Shown: piece after piece, positions 44,605 through 53,879 of the stretch
Numbering within the stretch: position 1 is the first letter of the stretch
How the letters are laid out: each line of letters begins with the position of its first letter
NCBI GenBank assembly: GCA_022822365.1
Contig: JAJEBV010000040.1
Span: 230,001-290,839, forward strand
DNA: 60,839 bases
Direction: 5' to 3'
Source of the DNA: Thermoanaerobaculia bacterium
Lineage (GTDB): Bacteria; Acidobacteriota; Thermoanaerobaculia; Multivoradales; Multivoraceae
Position numbers and translations under genes: made by a program
The notes under the pieces: model-generated
Databases searched by the model: none
Seen by the model: only the letters and a program-made list of their open reading frames with translations
Told to the model about the DNA's origin: nothing

Positions 44605-46733
44605 CAGGCCGGTCCTCCCCGTCCGGCCAGCGCGTCCAGCACGCGGTCGGGGGTCAGCGGCAGGTAGGGCACGCGGACGCCGATCGCGTTCGCCACCGCG
44701 TTGCTGATCGCGGCGCCGGGCGAGATGACCGGCGGTTCGCCCAGACCGATCACGCCGCGCTCGTCGTAGCCCGGGCCGGTCATCATGTGGACCTCGAGCG
44801 ACCCCACGTCGACGAGACCGGCGAGCTTGTAGAACTCCATGTCCGCGTTCAGGAGCCTGCCGCTGACCGGATCCGGAATCCACTCCTCGTAGAGCGCGTA
44901 GCCGACGCCCATGATCAGGCCGCCGTAGACCTGGCTCTCCGCCAGCCGGCGATTGATGACCAGGCCGCAATCCTGGACCGCGATCATTCGCTCGACGCGG
45001 ACGACGCCGGTCTCGACGTCGACCTCCACCTCGGCGATCTGCACGCCGCCCACGCCGCTGGAGATCAGCCGGCCGGGGCCGGGATTGCGGCCCTGAACGC
45101 TGATCGGCGCGCCGCCGATCTGGGCCGCCGCCTCGCGCCAGGACATCCCGCGAGACGCATCGCCGTCCACGAACACCCGTCCGCCCCCGGCGACCAGTTG
45201 CTCCGGCTCGGCCCCGAGCCGCGGCGCCACGTGAACGAGCACCTCGCGCAGAGCGTCCTGCGCGGCCCGCCGGGTCGAGGCGGTGACGCCACCGACCGTC
45301 GAACTGCCGCCGGAGGGACCCGACTGCGGATACACGTTGTCGCCGAGAGACACCCGCACCTCGTGGAGCTCGAGGCCGAAGGTCTCGGCGAGCACCTGGG
45401 CCACGATCGTGCGGGTTCCGGTGCCGATGTCCTGGCTGCCGATCCGCGCTTCGACCGCGCCGTCGGGATGAACGGTCACGTCGCAGTTGCTCGAGTGGCC
45501 GCGGCCGCCCCAGGTGTGAACGGAGACGCCGAGCCCACGATGGACAGCGCCCTCGCGCGTTCGCCCGCGTGGCTGCCAACGCTCCTTCCAGGACGCCATC
45601 TCGCCGGCGATCGCGAGCTGCTCCCGGTAGGTGTCGGCCCGGCCGGTCAGGTCCAGGTTGCGGTCGAGAAAGTCGATCGGATCGAGGCCCAGCTCGTCGG
45701 CCAGGTCGTCCAGGACGGCCATCGTCAGGAAACAGGCCTGCGGATGGTTGGGCGCCCGCCAGGCCCTGGAACCGGCCAGGTTCGTCGGCACGGAAGTATG
45801 GCGGAGGCGGCGGTTCGGCAGCCTGCTGAAGACGTACGGCAGGGGCGTCTGGCCCGTGCCCGGAAGGCCCCCCGAACCCCAGGAGTCCGAATCCCAGGCC
45901 ACGAGCCTGCCCTGCTCGTCGGCCGCCGCCCGGATGCGGGCGAAGGCCGAGGGCCGGCTGCCCGCGACCGTCACTTCCTGGTCCCTCTCGAGGAAGAGCT
46001 TCACCGGCGCTCCCGCCTTGCGCGCCAGCTCGGCCCCGACGATGCCCCAGCGGTCGGGCGAGAACTTCGAACCGAAGCCGCCGCCCATGTACTCGGTCCG
46101 GATCCGCACCTGACTCGCCGGCACGCCGAGTTCCGTCGCGAACTGTCCGGCCAGGGTCGAGACCGCCTGGGTCGAGGCGTGAACCTCCAGCTCGTCGCCG
46201 TCCCAGGAACAGACCTGGCCGTGCGGCTCGAGACACATGTGCGCCATCTGGGGCATGCCCAGCGTCCGCTCCACCGTGCGATGGGCAGCGGCGAAGGCGG
46301 CGTCCGGGTCGCCTTCGGCCCTCTCGCCGGCAGCCCTGGCATCGGGCGCGCCATCACGGTTCTCTTCCGTGACGAAGTGCGGAAGCACCTCGTAGTCGAC
46401 CCGGATCGCCCGCACCGCGTCCCGCGCCACTTCCTCGGTCACGGCGGCCACGGCCGCGACCTCGTCGCCGGCCCACTGGATCTCGGCGCCTTCGCCCTGG
46501 ATCACGTGGACGACGCGCACGCCGGGCATGGCCTCGGCGGCCGACGTGTCGATCCCGACGATCCGGGCATGGGCATGCGGGCAGGTCAGGATCTTCGCCG
46601 CCAGCAGGCCACTCGGGTTCTGGTCGGACGGATACTTCGCGAAGCCGGTCGACTTGACCGGACCGTCGAGCCGCGCCGGCCGCGAGCCGATCAGGGCCCT
46701 CCGGTCCGCCTCGGGCCACGAGTAGTCAGCCAC
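44604..46733 (-). CDS. Molybdenum hydroxylase Mo-cofactor-binding subunit
   Basis: A 709-aa catalytic subunit that binds the molybdenum-pterin cofactor and hydroxylates a purine, aldehyde or aromatic substrate. Motifs are MGGGFGSKFSPDRWG, SQDIGTGTRTIVAQVL, SGPSGGSSTVGGVTAS and the catalytic-Glu loop GLGEPPVISPGAAISNAVAN. It overlaps the 2Fe-2S gene by 8 bp. With that Tat-tagged subunit the complex resembles periplasmic PaoABC, so aldehyde oxidation is a reasonable guess; substrate specificity cannot be read from sequence. No XdhC-type maturation gene is in the window. Confidence 0.9.
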   Translation of the reverse strand: MADYSWPEADRRALIGSRPARLDGPVKSTGFAKYPSDQNPSGLLAAKILTCPHAHARIVGIDTSAAEAMPGVRVVHVIQGEGAEIQWAGDEVAAVAAVTEEVARDAVRAIRVDYEVLPHFVTEENRDGAPDARAAGERAEGDPDAAFAAAHRTVERTLGMPQMAHMCLEPHGQVCSWDGDELEVHASTQAVSTLAGQFATELGVPASQVRIRTEYMGGGFGSKFSPDRWGIVGAELARKAGAPVKLFLERDQEVTVAGSRPSAFARIRAAADEQGRLVAWDSDSWGSGGLPGTGQTPLPYVFSRLPNRRLRHTSVPTNLAGSRAWRAPNHPQACFLTMAVLDDLADELGLDPIDFLDRNLDLTGRADTYREQLAIAGEMASWKERWQPRGRTREGAVHRGLGVSVHTWGGRGHSSNCDVTVHPDGAVEARIGSQDIGTGTRTIVAQVLAETFGLELHEVRVSLGDNVYPQSGPSGGSSTVGGVTASTRRAAQDALREVLVHVAPRLGAEPEQLVAGGGRVFVDGDASRGMSWREAAAQIGGAPISVQGRNPGPGRLISSGVGGVQIAEVEVDVETGVVRVERMIAVQDCGLVINRRLAESQVYGGLIMGVGYALYEEWIPDPVSGRLLNADMEFYKLAGLVDVGSLEVHMMTGPGYDERGVIGLGEPPVISPGAAISNAVANAIGVRVPYLPLTPDRVLDALAGRGGPA

Positions 46734-47364
46734 CGCTCACTCCTCCGCCCCCGGCGCCCTCGACCACGGCGCGAATGCCCTTGTAGGTCCCGCAACGGCA
46801 GAGATTGCCTCCCAGGCCCGCTTCGATCTCCTGTTCCGATGGCGCCGGGTGACGCGCGAGCAACGCCGCGGTCGCCACGACGAAGCCGGGCGTGCAGTAC
46901 CCGCACTGCTGCGCGTCGTTCTCGACGAAGGCCTGCTGCACGTCGTGCATGGCGTCCGGCGAACCCAGCCCCTCGACCGTCGTGATGCTGCGTCCCGCGG
47001 ACTCGATCATCAGGCGGCTGCACGCGTAGATCGGACGGCCGTCCTCGAGCACGGTGCAGGCGCCGCAGGTGCCGCGGTCGCAGACCCGCTTGGGACCCGT
47101 CACGTCCAGCCGATCGCGCAGACCGTCGAGCAGGGTGACCCGCGGCTCCACCGCCAGCCGCCGGGTGGCGCCGTTCACCTCGAGTTCGATCTCGACCGGG
47201 CCCGGACCGACCGTATCCGGCGCTTCCGCGTCGGTCACGGCCGCGGCGCCGGCGGCATCGCCGGGCAGGAGGCCCGCGGCCAGACCGCCCGAGAGGGCGC
47301 CCGCGGCGCCGCTGCACAGGAACGACCGGCGAGAGAGTCCTGACCGCTTTGCGTCGTCCGTCAC
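46726..47364 (-). CDS. Molybdenum hydroxylase 2Fe-2S subunit, Tat-exported
   Basis: A 212-aa subunit with two 2Fe-2S domains. The N-terminus has a twin-arginine signal (GLSRRSFLCSGAAGALSGG), so the complex is periplasmic. The plant-ferredoxin-type cluster is CDRGTCGACTVLEDGRPIYAC; the helical cluster uses CGYCTPGFV and GNLCRCGTYKGI. It passes electrons from the Mo centre to the FAD subunit. It is the first gene of the four-gene operon and starts 57 bp after the S2P-protease gene on the same strand. Confidence 0.92.
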   Translation of the reverse strand: MTDDAKRSGLSRRSFLCSGAAGALSGGLAAGLLPGDAAGAAAVTDAEAPDTVGPGPVEIELEVNGATRRLAVEPRVTLLDGLRDRLDVTGPKRVCDRGTCGACTVLEDGRPIYACSRLMIESAGRSITTVEGLGSPDAMHDVQQAFVENDAQQCGYCTPGFVVATAALLARHPAPSEQEIEAGLGGNLCRCGTYKGIRAVVEGAGGGGVSGG

Positions 47365-47421
47365 GCGCCCACCCTCAGTTCATGCGAATCGGAAGCCGCC
47401 ACTCTACCAGTTGGAGGCGGC

Positions 47422-48543
47422 TCAGGTGCTTGCTCCCGCGTCGCGATGTCGAAGCCGGCGACACACCTCGACGAACTGCGAAAGCCCGTCCGCCGTGAGC
47501 ATCCCCTGCAGCTCATGGTCGCGCACGACCCAGAGCGCCCGGGCCGGACTCTGCAGCTCCCGCAGCACGTCCAGCAGCTCGCAGTCCTCCGCCACCGTCA
47601 GCGGGTCCCGGTTCATCAGCTCCAGCAGCGGCGTGTCGGCCGGAAAACGGGTCACCGACTCGAGCAGGCGCTCCCGGTCCACTTCGCCGGCCACCCTGCC
47701 CCAGCCGTCGACCACGGGGAACTGGCGCTGCGTGGTCGAGAGCAGCAGGCGCACCGCCCACTCGATCGTGTCCTGGGGCGCCAGGCGCTCGCAGCGGGTC
47801 ATCATCGCCTCGGCCGCCCGGCGGCCCTGCAGCACCTGGAGGGTCTTGACCAGGGAGGACTCGCGACTCGCGCCCAGCAGGATGAAGAACGCCGTCAGGA
47901 ACAGGAACAGGTTGAACGCCACGCCGAACTGCCAGGGGACGATGGCCGCCAGGCCGATGAGGCCGGCGAGTACCATGCCCAGTCGGGTCGCGACCTTGGT
48001 CGCCCGCTCCTGGCCCATGGCGAACGAGAGGGCCGAGCGGAGGATGCGCCCGCCGTCGAGTGGAAACGCCGGGAGCAGGTTCAGCGCGAACAGGCAGAGG
48101 TTGCCGACCAGCAGCCACTGCAGCGCCGACGCTACGTCGACCACCGCTCCGGCGCCGACCGGCGGAATCCCCGCGACCGTCAGCCCGACGAAGAGCACGA
48201 TCGCCAGGACCAGGTTGAGCAGCGGACCGGCGGCGGCGATCGCCAATTCGACCATGCCCTTGGGATAGCCGTCCAGGCGGGCCACTCCGCAGACCGGCGT
48301 GAGGACGATGTCACGCGTTTCGATGCCGAACCGCCGCGCCATGAGGGCATGGCCGAGTTCGTGGACGATGACGCTCATCAGCAGGCCCACGACGACGAAC
48401 GTCAGCAGCAGCGCACTGCTGCCCATGTCGGGCGCCAGCACAGCGAGCCAGACGAACAGGAGGATGAACGTGAAGTGGATCCGCACCCTGATCCCGAAGA
48501 GAGTCAGCATGTGGAACGCCAGGCCGCGCGCCAGGGGTCTCAT
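47422..48543 (-). CDS. Site-2-protease-like M50 metalloprotease with CBS domains
   Basis: A 373-aa membrane protein. The zinc motif HELGHALMARRFG lies in an early TM segment and the third ligand in NLLPAFPLDGGRILR. About six hydrophobic segments are followed by a C-terminal CBS pair (RAAEAMMTRCERLAPQDT; PLLELMNRDPLTVAEDCELL). Such CBS-fused M50 enzymes cut membrane-bound regulators or peptides and may sense nucleotides. ATG 48543 overlaps the aminotransferase stop as ATGA. The longer upstream frame is a shadow of the aminotransferase gene. Confidence 0.88.
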   Translation of the reverse strand: MRPLARGLAFHMLTLFGIRVRIHFTFILLFVWLAVLAPDMGSSALLLTFVVVGLLMSVIVHELGHALMARRFGIETRDIVLTPVCGVARLDGYPKGMVELAIAAAGPLLNLVLAIVLFVGLTVAGIPPVGAGAVVDVASALQWLLVGNLCLFALNLLPAFPLDGGRILRSALSFAMGQERATKVATRLGMVLAGLIGLAAIVPWQFGVAFNLFLFLTAFFILLGASRESSLVKTLQVLQGRRAAEAMMTRCERLAPQDTIEWAVRLLLSTTQRQFPVVDGWGRVAGEVDRERLLESVTRFPADTPLLELMNRDPLTVAEDCELLDVLRELQSPARALWVVRDHELQGMLTADGLSQFVEVCRRLRHRDAGAST

Positions 48544-49742
48544 CCCGCTCGACCTCCTGCGGCGAACGACGGAACGACCCGCCCGGTCGATCGGCCGAGG
48601 ACCCCGACCAGGCCGCCGAGCCCCGCAGCCAGCTCTTCGTCGCTGCAGGCGAAGGAGAGACGGATGTGGCCTTCGCAGCCGAAGGCGGAACCGGGTGTAA
48701 CGGCGACGCGCGCCTCGTCCAGCAGGCGGCCACAGAGGGAAGCCGAGTCGGGACACGCCTCGTCGAGGCAGGCCCTCACGTCCGGAAAGGCGTAGAAGGC
48801 GCCGGCCGGCGGCGGGCAGACAACTCCGGGCACCCGTTCCAGTTCCCTGAGCACGACCTGCCGGCGGCGCGCGCAGGCCGCGACGAGCGCCGCCGACTCG
48901 GGCGGCTCCTCCGCCAGGACCGCCTCCGCCCCGGCCATCGCGAAGGAGGTCGCGTTCGAGGTCACATGGCTCTGGACGGCGGCCGCGGCCGCGACCACCT
49001 CGGCCGAACCGAGCAGGTAGCCCACCCGCCAGCCGGTCATGGCGTAGCTCTTCGAGAAGGAACCGACCAGCACCACCGTGTCCGGGTAGCGGGCGGCCAG
49101 CGCCGCGACGCTGGCGTGCAGCCGGCCGTCGTACAGGAAACGCTCGTAGGTCTCGTCGGAGACCAGGAGCGCGCCCCGCTCGGCGCAGGCCGAGGCCAGA
49201 CGCTCGAGATCGAGGATGGAGGCGACGGCGCCGGTCGGATTGCACGGCGTGTTGACGATCACGGCCCGCGTCCGCTCCGTCATCGCAGCGATGAGCGGCT
49301 GCGCCCGGATCGCGAAGCCGTCCTCCGCCGCCATCGGCACGGTGACGGCTTCGGCCCCCGCGAGTCGCACCTGGGCCGGAATGCTGACCCAGGCCGGGGT
49401 GTGCACGACAGCCTCGTCGCCGGGCGAAAGGAAGGCGCGGGCAAGCTGGTAGAGGGCCGCCTTGGCGCCCACCGTGACCAGCGTGTTGGCGGCGCTCCAC
49501 GGCGCGCCCTGGGCACTGTAGCGAGCGGCCAGCAAGGCTCTCAGTTCGGCCGTGCCCTCCAGCACCGTATACTTCGTCCGGCCCTCGTCGAGAGCCCGTT
49601 GCGCAGCCTTCACGGCTGTCCCGGGCGAGGGAAAGTCGGGCTCTCCGGCACCGAGGTCGAGGACCTCGATTCCCTCACGGCGAAGCTCGGCTACCCGCCG
49701 GGTAACCGCCATCGTGGCCGACTCGCGCTCACCGGAAGGCAT
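48540..49742 (-). CDS. Pyridoxal-phosphate aminotransferase, class I/II (AspB-like)
   Basis: A 400-aa fold-type I aminotransferase. It shows VLDLGAGEPDFPSPG, VNTPCNPTGAVAS, DETYERFLYDG, the PLP lysine in VGSFSKSYAMTGWRVGY and the substrate-binding Arg in HIRLSFACSDE. The type is aspartate aminotransferase-like, subgroup I-gamma; the substrate is uncertain. ATG 49742 is supported by conserved PSGERESATMAVTRR and by TACGAT (49756-49751) 8 nt upstream. It overlaps the start of the divergent dsbD-like gene. Confidence 0.88.
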   Translation of the reverse strand: MPSGERESATMAVTRRVAELRREGIEVLDLGAGEPDFPSPGTAVKAAQRALDEGRTKYTVLEGTAELRALLAARYSAQGAPWSAANTLVTVGAKAALYQLARAFLSPGDEAVVHTPAWVSIPAQVRLAGAEAVTVPMAAEDGFAIRAQPLIAAMTERTRAVIVNTPCNPTGAVASILDLERLASACAERGALLVSDETYERFLYDGRLHASVAALAARYPDTVVLVGSFSKSYAMTGWRVGYLLGSAEVVAAAAAVQSHVTSNATSFAMAGAEAVLAEEPPESAALVAACARRRQVVLRELERVPGVVCPPPAGAFYAFPDVRACLDEACPDSASLCGRLLDEARVAVTPGSAFGCEGHIRLSFACSDEELAAGLGGLVGVLGRSTGRVVPSFAAGGRAG

Positions 49743-51618
49743 GAAACAGGATCGTAACAGCAGCAAGGCGCTCAGAACGGCCGTCCTTCTCGCGGCGGGA
49801 CTGGCGCTTGCGGTGGCTGCGAGCGGCCAGTTCAGGCCGCCTCCCAAGGCCTCGGTCGAGGCCTTCACAGACTTCACGTCCTACGCCGCCGGAACGCCCG
49901 TCCGCCTTGCCGCCGTCGTGACGATCGACGACGGCTGGCACATCCAGAGCCACACGCCGAGCTACGAGTACCTGATTCCCACCGAGCTCGCCCTGGAGCT
50001 GCCGGAAGGCTGGCCCGAGGCCGCCATCCGCTATCCCGACCACGTCATGTGGCAGTCGCAGTTCGCGGAGGACCCGCTAGCCGCCTACGAGGTCGAAGCG
50101 GTGATCCACGCTGAGGTGGAGTTGCCGGCCGGCCTCGCGACCGGCGTCGTCCAGGTGCCGATCGAGCTGCTCTATCAGGCCTGCGACGAACTCGTCTGCC
50201 TGCCGCCCACCACCGCCGAGACGACGCTGCGCCTCGAGATCGGCGATGCCGGCGAGCCGACCGGGCACCCCGCCTTCGAGGCAGCGTCATCGGCGTCCCC
50301 CCCGACCGGCGGAGGCCTGAGCCTCTTCGCCGTGCTGATCCCGGCGCTGCTGGGCGGCCTGATCCTGAACGGCATGCCGTGCGTCCTGCCGATCGTCTCG
50401 CTCAAGCTCTTCGGCTTCGCCCAGGCGTCCGGCAAGCCCCGCCGGGAGATCGTCGGCGGCGCGCTGATGACGACCCTGGGCATCCTGGTCTCGTTCTGGG
50501 CACTGGCCGGCGCAACGCTGCTCGCCCGCTCCGCCGGGCAGGCCATCGGATGGGGCATCCAGTTCCAGAACCCCCTGTTCGTGACCTTCCTGGCCTTGGT
50601 GCTCACCCTGTTCAGCCTGAACGTCTGGGGCCTGTTCGAAATCCATCTGCCGCACGCACTCGCCAACCGGCTCGGCGGCCACGCGCACTCGGCGGATGCC
50701 GGACACTCGCATTCGCACTCCGCGGCCGTCGCCGACCACCAGACCGGCGGCGGTGGGAGCTACTCCGGGCACTTCTTCTCCGGCGTGTTCGCCACCCTGA
50801 TGGCCACGCCCTGCTCGGCGCCCTTCCTCGGCACAGCGGTCGGCTTCGCGCTGAGCCAGCCGGCGGCCACGATCGTCGTCGTGTTCACCGCGGTCGGCAT
50901 CGGACTCGCCATTCCGTACCTGCTGCTGGCCGCCATGCCCCGAGCAACGCGGCTGCTGCCCCGGCCCGGCGAGTGGATGGTGACGCTGCGCGGCGCCATG
51001 GGCTTCCTGATCGCCGGCACGACCATCTGGCTCCTCTACGTCCTCGCGGGCCAGATGGACAGCGCCCGGCTCGCCTTCCTGGAGGTCGGCCTGCTGACTC
51101 TGGCCCTCTTCATCTGGCTGCAGAGCCGCAGCCGGAAGACGGGCCTGCGCGTCTTCGGCCGGGTCGGCGCCGCCGCCGCGGCCGTCCTGGTGCTGCTGCT
51201 GGCGAACGGCGCGCCCGTCCAGTCCGCGACCGGGGGCGGCGCTCCGAGCGGCATGAAGGTCCTGGACTGGGTGCCGTTCGACCCGGTCCAGGCCGAGACG
51301 CTCGCCGCCGAGGGCCGGCTGGTCTTCGTCGACGTCACCGCGGACTGGTGCGCGACCTGCAAGGTCAACGAACGCCTCGTGCTCGAGACCGACGAAACGG
51401 CCGACCTCTTCGCCCGCTACGAAGTGGTCGCGATGCAGGCCGACTGGACCAACCGGAACGACGACATCGCCCGCTACCTGGCGAGCTTCGGCCGCTACGG
51501 CATCCCGTTCTACGCCCTCTACCGCCCCGGGCAGGAGCCCCACGTGTTCAGCGAACTGCTGCGCGGCGGCAGGCTGGAGGAAGCGATCAGGAACTCAGCC
51601 GGCGGCGCGGCAGGCTGA
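49741..51618 (+). CDS. DsbD-like thiol:disulfide interchange protein
   Basis: A 625-aa protein with DsbD architecture. A signal peptide (TAVLLAAGLALAVAASGQ) precedes an N-terminal DsbD-alpha-like domain (residues 30-180, with CDELVCLPP). A transmembrane domain has redox Cys in NGMPCVLPIVSLKLFGF and MATPCSAPFLGTAVGFAL. The C-terminal thioredoxin domain has DWCATCKVNERLVL. It moves electrons from cytosolic thioredoxin to periplasmic disulfides. Between TM segments is a His-rich loop (HAHSADAGHSHSHS), unusual and possibly metal-binding. GGAAGG precedes the ATG. Confidence 0.87.
   Translation: MKQDRNSSKALRTAVLLAAGLALAVAASGQFRPPPKASVEAFTDFTSYAAGTPVRLAAVVTIDDGWHIQSHTPSYEYLIPTELALELPEGWPEAAIRYPDHVMWQSQFAEDPLAAYEVEAVIHAEVELPAGLATGVVQVPIELLYQACDELVCLPPTTAETTLRLEIGDAGEPTGHPAFEAASSASPPTGGGLSLFAVLIPALLGGLILNGMPCVLPIVSLKLFGFAQASGKPRREIVGGALMTTLGILVSFWALAGATLLARSAGQAIGWGIQFQNPLFVTFLALVLTLFSLNVWGLFEIHLPHALANRLGGHAHSADAGHSHSHSAAVADHQTGGGGSYSGHFFSGVFATLMATPCSAPFLGTAVGFALSQPAATIVVVFTAVGIGLAIPYLLLAAMPRATRLLPRPGEWMVTLRGAMGFLIAGTTIWLLYVLAGQMDSARLAFLEVGLLTLALFIWLQSRSRKTGLRVFGRVGAAAAAVLVLLLANGAPVQSATGGGAPSGMKVLDWVPFDPVQAETLAAEGRLVFVDVTADWCATCKVNERLVLETDETADLFARYEVVAMQADWTNRNDDIARYLASFGRYGIPFYALYRPGQEPHVFSELLRGGRLEEAIRNSAGGAAG
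49743..49756 (-). promoter_or_regulatory. -10 box of the aminotransferase gene inside the divergent dsbD-like gene
   Basis: On the minus strand TACGAT (49756-49751) is followed by 8 nt and the aminotransferase ATG at 49742. It therefore lies within the first codons of the plus-strand dsbD-like gene. Confidence 0.3.
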
Positions 51619-51624
51619 AAACGC

Positions 51625-52728
51625 TCAGAGCGGCCGTCCGGGCGCCGCCACGAAGACATCTCCCTCGCCTTCTTCATTCACGGTGAAGATCCGGTCGAGC
51701 CGCCGTACCGTGGCGCCGGCGTCGAAGTCCAGGCACAGGTCCGCGCCGTCCAGCATGCCGGCGGCGCCCTCGGCGGCGCTGTCCGCGAACAGAACGGCCC
51801 AACGATCGCCGACATGAACGAGATCGCCCGGCGCCGGCGAGCCGTCGCCCGGGGCGCTCCACGCGGTGCTGCCATCGAGCGGCGCGAGTTCCCATGTCAG
51901 GTCCTCCCAGGTGACGCCGCCCGCGGCGAGGATGTCCCGCAGCACGGAAACCTGGCTGAAAGCGAGCCGGTCGTCGTAGAGCTGCTGCAGCCGCGTGACG
52001 GCGGAAGAGTCCCAACCGTCCCCCTCCCGGTGGATTCCAGGCAGACCGAAGACCGCCGAAGGGGTACCCAGCGCCCCCGGCAGCCGCGCCTCGAGCCGTG
52101 TTCCGTCGGGGGGAGCGGGTGACTTGACGCGCTGATCCGGGACCAGGGCGTCCTCGTCGATCGCGGCCTCGACCCAGACCTGGTAGCGGAGGGTGCCGAA
52201 GTCACGGTCGATCTCGGGACCGTCGTTCTCGAGCCAGCCGTCGAAGTGGGCGTCGAGCGTGCCGTCGATCGACCAGGCGCTGCCCCACTCGGGCCGGAAG
52301 AAGGGCTCGTAGGCGAAGCGCTCGACATCGGCGGCCTCTTCCAGCTCTCTGAACGGAACGCCGTGTTCGACGCTGAACCAGAGCATCCGGACCCAGCCCA
52401 GACCTCCGATCCGTTCCGGGGGAAGGGCCTCGAACCGGCGACCGTCGATCTCGACCTGGGGAACGGCGCTGTAGTAAACGGGTTCGCCCGCTTCGTCGCC
52501 GCGCCGCGGCTCCGTCGCCAGCACGGCATGCAGGCGAAAGCCCTGGCCGGCGGCCATCTCGATGTCGCCCGTCCTCGCCACGCCATCGTCGTCCACCTCG
52601 ATGCCAACCCAGGCGGCCGACAGTGTCGGCACGCGCGCAAGCTCCGCCCGCGGCAGGAACCAGAGAACCGCCGCCGCCACCGCGACGATCACGCCGATGA
52701 TCAGGAACAGCAGGCGATTCCCTTGCAC
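51625..52728 (-). CDS. Membrane-anchored protein of unknown function
   Basis: A 367-aa protein with one N-terminal TM segment (LLFLIIGVIVAVAAAVLWFLP) and a large extracytoplasmic region rich in acidic residues and beta structure. I do not recognise the family and see no catalytic motif or repeat. It ends 6 bp from the convergent dsbD-like gene and lies 9 bp after rnhB on the same strand, so it is probably transcribed with the rpsP-rnhB block. Confidence 0.65.
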   Translation of the reverse strand: MQGNRLLFLIIGVIVAVAAAVLWFLPRAELARVPTLSAAWVGIEVDDDGVARTGDIEMAAGQGFRLHAVLATEPRRGDEAGEPVYYSAVPQVEIDGRRFEALPPERIGGLGWVRMLWFSVEHGVPFRELEEAADVERFAYEPFFRPEWGSAWSIDGTLDAHFDGWLENDGPEIDRDFGTLRYQVWVEAAIDEDALVPDQRVKSPAPPDGTRLEARLPGALGTPSAVFGLPGIHREGDGWDSSAVTRLQQLYDDRLAFSQVSVLRDILAAGGVTWEDLTWELAPLDGSTAWSAPGDGSPAPGDLVHVGDRWAVLFADSAAEGAAGMLDGADLCLDFDAGATVRRLDRIFTVNEEGEGDVFVAAPGRPL

Positions 52729-52737
52729 AGCAGGATC

Positions 52738-53364
52738 CTAGTAGGTCTCTTCCCCCCGCTCGGGCAACACGGAACGGAAAGTGAGGCGATGAAGCGGCGT
52801 CGGCCCCAGCTCGCGCAGGGCGGCGCGGTGCCGTTCCGAGGCATAGCCCTTGTGGCTGGCGAAGCCGAAGCCCGGGTACTGCCGGTCGTACGCCGTCATC
52901 ATCCGGTCCCGGTGCGTCTTGGCGATGATCGAGGCGCAGGCAACAGCGAAGCTGAGCGAATCCGCCCGCACCAGCGGCAGCGTCGGGACGGCGGCGCCGC
53001 GGACCTCCACCTCGTCGAGCGGCACGGCATCGACCAGGGCAACCGCGGGCCGAACGGTCAGCGACCCCAGGGCCAGCCGCATCGCCCGGCGCGTCGCTTC
53101 GAGGACGTTGACGCGATCGATCAGCGCCGCGTCGCCGACGCCCGTGGCCCAGGCCACGGCCCTCTGCTTGATCGTCCGCGCCAGCCGTTCCCGCTGTTTC
53201 CCGGAGAGCCGCTTGCTGTCGTCGACGCCGGGAATCAGGCAGTCCGGACCCACGACGACAGCCGCCGCCACGACCGGACCGGCGAGACAGCCGCGTCCCG
53301 CTTCGTCGATCCCGGCAACGAGTTCGTAGCCGGCCGCCGCGAACTGATCCTCGAGCCCGCGCAT
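52738..53364 (-). CDS. rnhB: Ribonuclease HII
   Basis: A 208-aa RNase HII that removes RNA from RNA-DNA hybrids and single ribonucleotides. The catalytic Asp-Glu pair is in AGIDEAGRGCLAGPV; further acidic residues lie in ALVDAVP and SIIAKTHRDRMM. It is the last recognised member of the rpsP-khpA-rimM-trmD-rplS-rnhB order shared with many bacteria. Confidence 0.94.
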   Translation of the reverse strand: MRGLEDQFAAAGYELVAGIDEAGRGCLAGPVVAAAVVVGPDCLIPGVDDSKRLSGKQRERLARTIKQRAVAWATGVGDAALIDRVNVLEATRRAMRLALGSLTVRPAVALVDAVPLDEVEVRGAAVPTLPLVRADSLSFAVACASIIAKTHRDRMMTAYDRQYPGFGFASHKGYASERHRAALRELGPTPLHRLTFRSVLPERGEETY

Positions 53365-53405
53365 CAGGCGCAGGCGGTACGTCTCGGAAAGTAGCGCCGC
53401 CGCCT

Positions 53406-53753
53406 TCAGCGGTCGCGACGCTCCTCGATCCGGGCGGCGCGTCCGCGCAGCTTCCGCAGGTAGTAGAGCTTCGCGCGCCGCACCTTGCCGCGGCGAACGA
53501 CCTCGATCTGGCCGATCACCGGCGAATGGAGCGGGAAGATTCGCTCGACGCCGATTCCGCCCGAGACCTTGCGCACGGTGAAGGTCTCCCGGGTGCCGCT
53601 GCCGCGCCGGGAGATGACCACGCCCTGGAAGATCTGGATGCGCTCTTTGGCGCCCTCCCGGACCCGGACGTGGACCTTGACCGTGTCTCCGGCCCGGAAA
53701 TCCGGCAGGCCATCCCGCACGTACTCCTGCTCAACCTGCTGTAGATCGTGCAT
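53406..53753 (-). CDS. rplS: 50S ribosomal protein L19
   Basis: A 115-aa L19 with [43 protein letters not shown] and [28 protein letters not shown]. It binds 23S rRNA at the subunit interface. The 126 bp between trmD and rplS hold a GC-rich stem (CGGTCGGCAGCGACCG on the minus strand) but no gene; this could attenuate transcription into rplS. Confidence 0.96.
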   Translation of the reverse strand: MHDLQQVEQEYVRDGLPDFRAGDTVKVHVRVREGAKERIQIFQGVVISRRGSGTRETFTVRKVSGGIGVERIFPLHSPVIGQIEVVRRGKVRRAKLYYLRKLRGRAARIEERRDR

Positions 53754-53879
53754 TGCGTGTCACCTGTACCTCGGCCGCGAGTCGTGTCCCCGCGACGCTG
53801 TTGTCTCCTGACGAACTTCACTCCCTCATCCTGCGGCCGGTCGCTGCCGACCGCGGATCGCGAAGAGGCAGGAGGCGGA

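Noticed and set aside
43630..46236. FAD-subunit frame extended to 868 codons
   Set aside because: The first 540 codons are the out-of-frame Mo-subunit gene; the conserved start MRPFGYAAPATVDQA lies at 44604.
47422..49500. M50 protease extended to 692 codons
   Set aside because: The upstream part is an aminotransferase shadow; the ATGA overlap at 48543 and the first TM segment fix the start.
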